Source of the DNA: an uncultured Treponema sp.
GTDB lineage: Bacteria > Spirochaetota > Spirochaetia > Treponematales > Treponemataceae
DNA: 20,007 nucleotides
Reading direction: 5' to 3'
Assembly: GCA_905372235.1 (NCBI GenBank)
Contig: CAJPOF010000045.1
Span: 1 to 20,007 of the forward strand
Part shown: piece by piece, positions 19,455 through 20,007 of the stretch
Layout: the number at the start of each line of letters is the position of its first letter
Position numbering within the stretch: the first letter of the stretch is position 1
Translations under genes and position numbers: made by a program
Notes under the pieces: model-generated
What the model was told of the DNA's origin: nothing
Database searches by the model: none
The model's input: only the letters and a program-made list of their open reading frames with translations

Positions 19455-19907
19455 CTACAGCATTTTTAGCGTATTCGCCGGATTTTCGCCGGCGTTTACT
19501 TTTTCTTCCGCACGGATAATCACGCCGTTCTCGTCGATAAGATATGTAGTCCGCACAACGCCCATGAATGTTTTTCCGTAAAGTTTTTTTTCTTTCCAAA
19601 CGTCATAGGCTTTTAGAGTGTCAAGCGAAACATCGGAAAGCAGCGTAAACGGAAGCGAATATTTTTCCGCAAATTTTTTGTGGCTTTGAACGCTGTCTTT
19701 GCTTACGCCCACGACCTCAGCGCCCTTTTCCCTAAACGCCGGAAAAAGTTCCGCAAATGAACAAGCCTGCTTTGTGCATCCCGACGTATTGTCCTTTGGA
19801 TAAAAATAAAGCACAAGTTTTTTCCCCGAATATTCTTCAAGCGAATGAAATACCCCGTCCTGATCCGTCAAATTAAAAGAAGGCGCTTTTGTTCCTACTT
19901 CCAGCAT
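19455..19907 (-). CDS. bcp: Thioredoxin-dependent thiol peroxidase Bcp/PrxQ
   Basis: The product has 150 residues, standard for the family. The peroxidatic cysteine is C44 in YPKDNTSGCTKQAC and the resolving cysteine is C49, the C-x4-C pattern of PrxQ/Bcp. GVSKDSVQSHKKFAEKY and FMGVVRTTYLIDENG complete the thioredoxin-like peroxiredoxin fold. It reduces hydrogen peroxide and organic hydroperoxides with thioredoxin in the cytoplasm. The start at 19907 follows GGGGGAA by five bases. A TATAAA box (19945-19940) with TTGGCG (19967-19962) 16 bases upstream is a likely promoter. Confidence 0.95.
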   Translation of the reverse strand: MLEVGTKAPSFNLTDQDGVFHSLEEYSGKKLVLYFYPKDNTSGCTKQACSFAELFPAFREKGAEVVGVSKDSVQSHKKFAEKYSLPFTLLSDVSLDTLKAYDVWKEKKLYGKTFMGVVRTTYLIDENGVIIRAEEKVNAGENPANTLKML

Positions 19908-19959
19908 TGTAATTCCCCCGTAAATTTTATTTTTTTAATTTTATACCCTTTTGGGCGGC

Positions 19960-19983
19960 ACCGCCAACTTAAAAGTTGGCGGT
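19960..19983. repeat. Palindrome overlapping the bcp -35 region
   Basis: ACCGCCAACTT (19960-19970), AA, AAGTTGGCGGT (19973-19983): perfect 11-bp arms. The presumed bcp -35 box lies in one arm, so it could be an operator or another dispersed repeat. The window ends soon after, in a GC-rich stretch. Confidence 0.6.
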
Positions 19984-20007
19984 CGCTATGTCCGCGGTTC
20001 CCCTACG

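Noticed and set aside
19443..20007. Integration site at the tRNA-Val 3' end
   Set aside because: No integrase gene or repeat of the tRNA 3' end is present in the window; bcp follows directly.

Overview
The window most likely comes from a spirochaete of the genus Treponema. It is A+T-rich and carries an EarP-type EF-P rhamnosyltransferase, a large outer-membrane protein with an N-terminal glycogen-binding-like module, a lipoprotein, a TrpB2-type tryptophan synthase and many dispersed palindromic intergenic repeats. The genus is inferred from the protein families and was not tested by search.

Layout, left to right. Bases 1-671 hold the 3' part of earP (+). Next come genes on the minus strand: an HD-domain nucleotidase-like gene and a small operon of DUF3791, DUF3990 (ADP-ribosyltransferase-like) and a 68-residue protein. 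The last gene of that operon is separated from the others by a 163-bp hairpin-rich insert flanked by 14-bp direct repeats. From 2742 a strong promoter, a leader with a terminator-like hairpin and a NYN-domain nuclease-like gene follow (+). Bases 4013-7947 hold a promoter, the signal-peptide/CBM/outer-membrane protein gene, a lipoprotein gene and a terminator.

Bases 7954-9199 have no gene in the usual size range, but they are the most interesting part. They hold a complete-looking type I toxin-antitoxin unit: a 28-residue holin-like peptide on the minus strand, a convergent antisense RNA with its own promoter and terminator, and a long 5'-3' closing stem in the toxin mRNA. A second copy of the preceding terminator, three tandem copies of a two-hairpin repeat and a G-rich stretch follow. 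A preQ1-I riboswitch then precedes a YhhQ/QPTR queuosine-precursor transporter gene (9200-9928).

A cluster of three perfect or near-perfect palindromes fills the gap to exodeoxyribonuclease III, which has an extended -10 box placed for a leaderless mRNA. It is followed by a Dabb-family gene and a NYN + OST-HTH/LOTUS + cold-shock-like protein. Bases 12542-15200 are a complete DpnII-type (GATC) restriction-modification system in the order M1 - R - M2. GATC itself is rare in the window (about 15 sites by eye against roughly 70 expected from composition). The right end has htpG (-) with its terminator, trpB2 (+), tRNA-Val(GAC) and bcp (-).

Several genes belong to families common in defence or conflict loci (DUF3791/DUF3990, two NYN proteins, the GATC restriction system, the type I toxin), interleaved with housekeeping genes. 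The best candidate for a previously undescribed system is the type I toxin-antitoxin unit at 7977-8290. The second is the triplicated double-hairpin repeat at 8427-8710.
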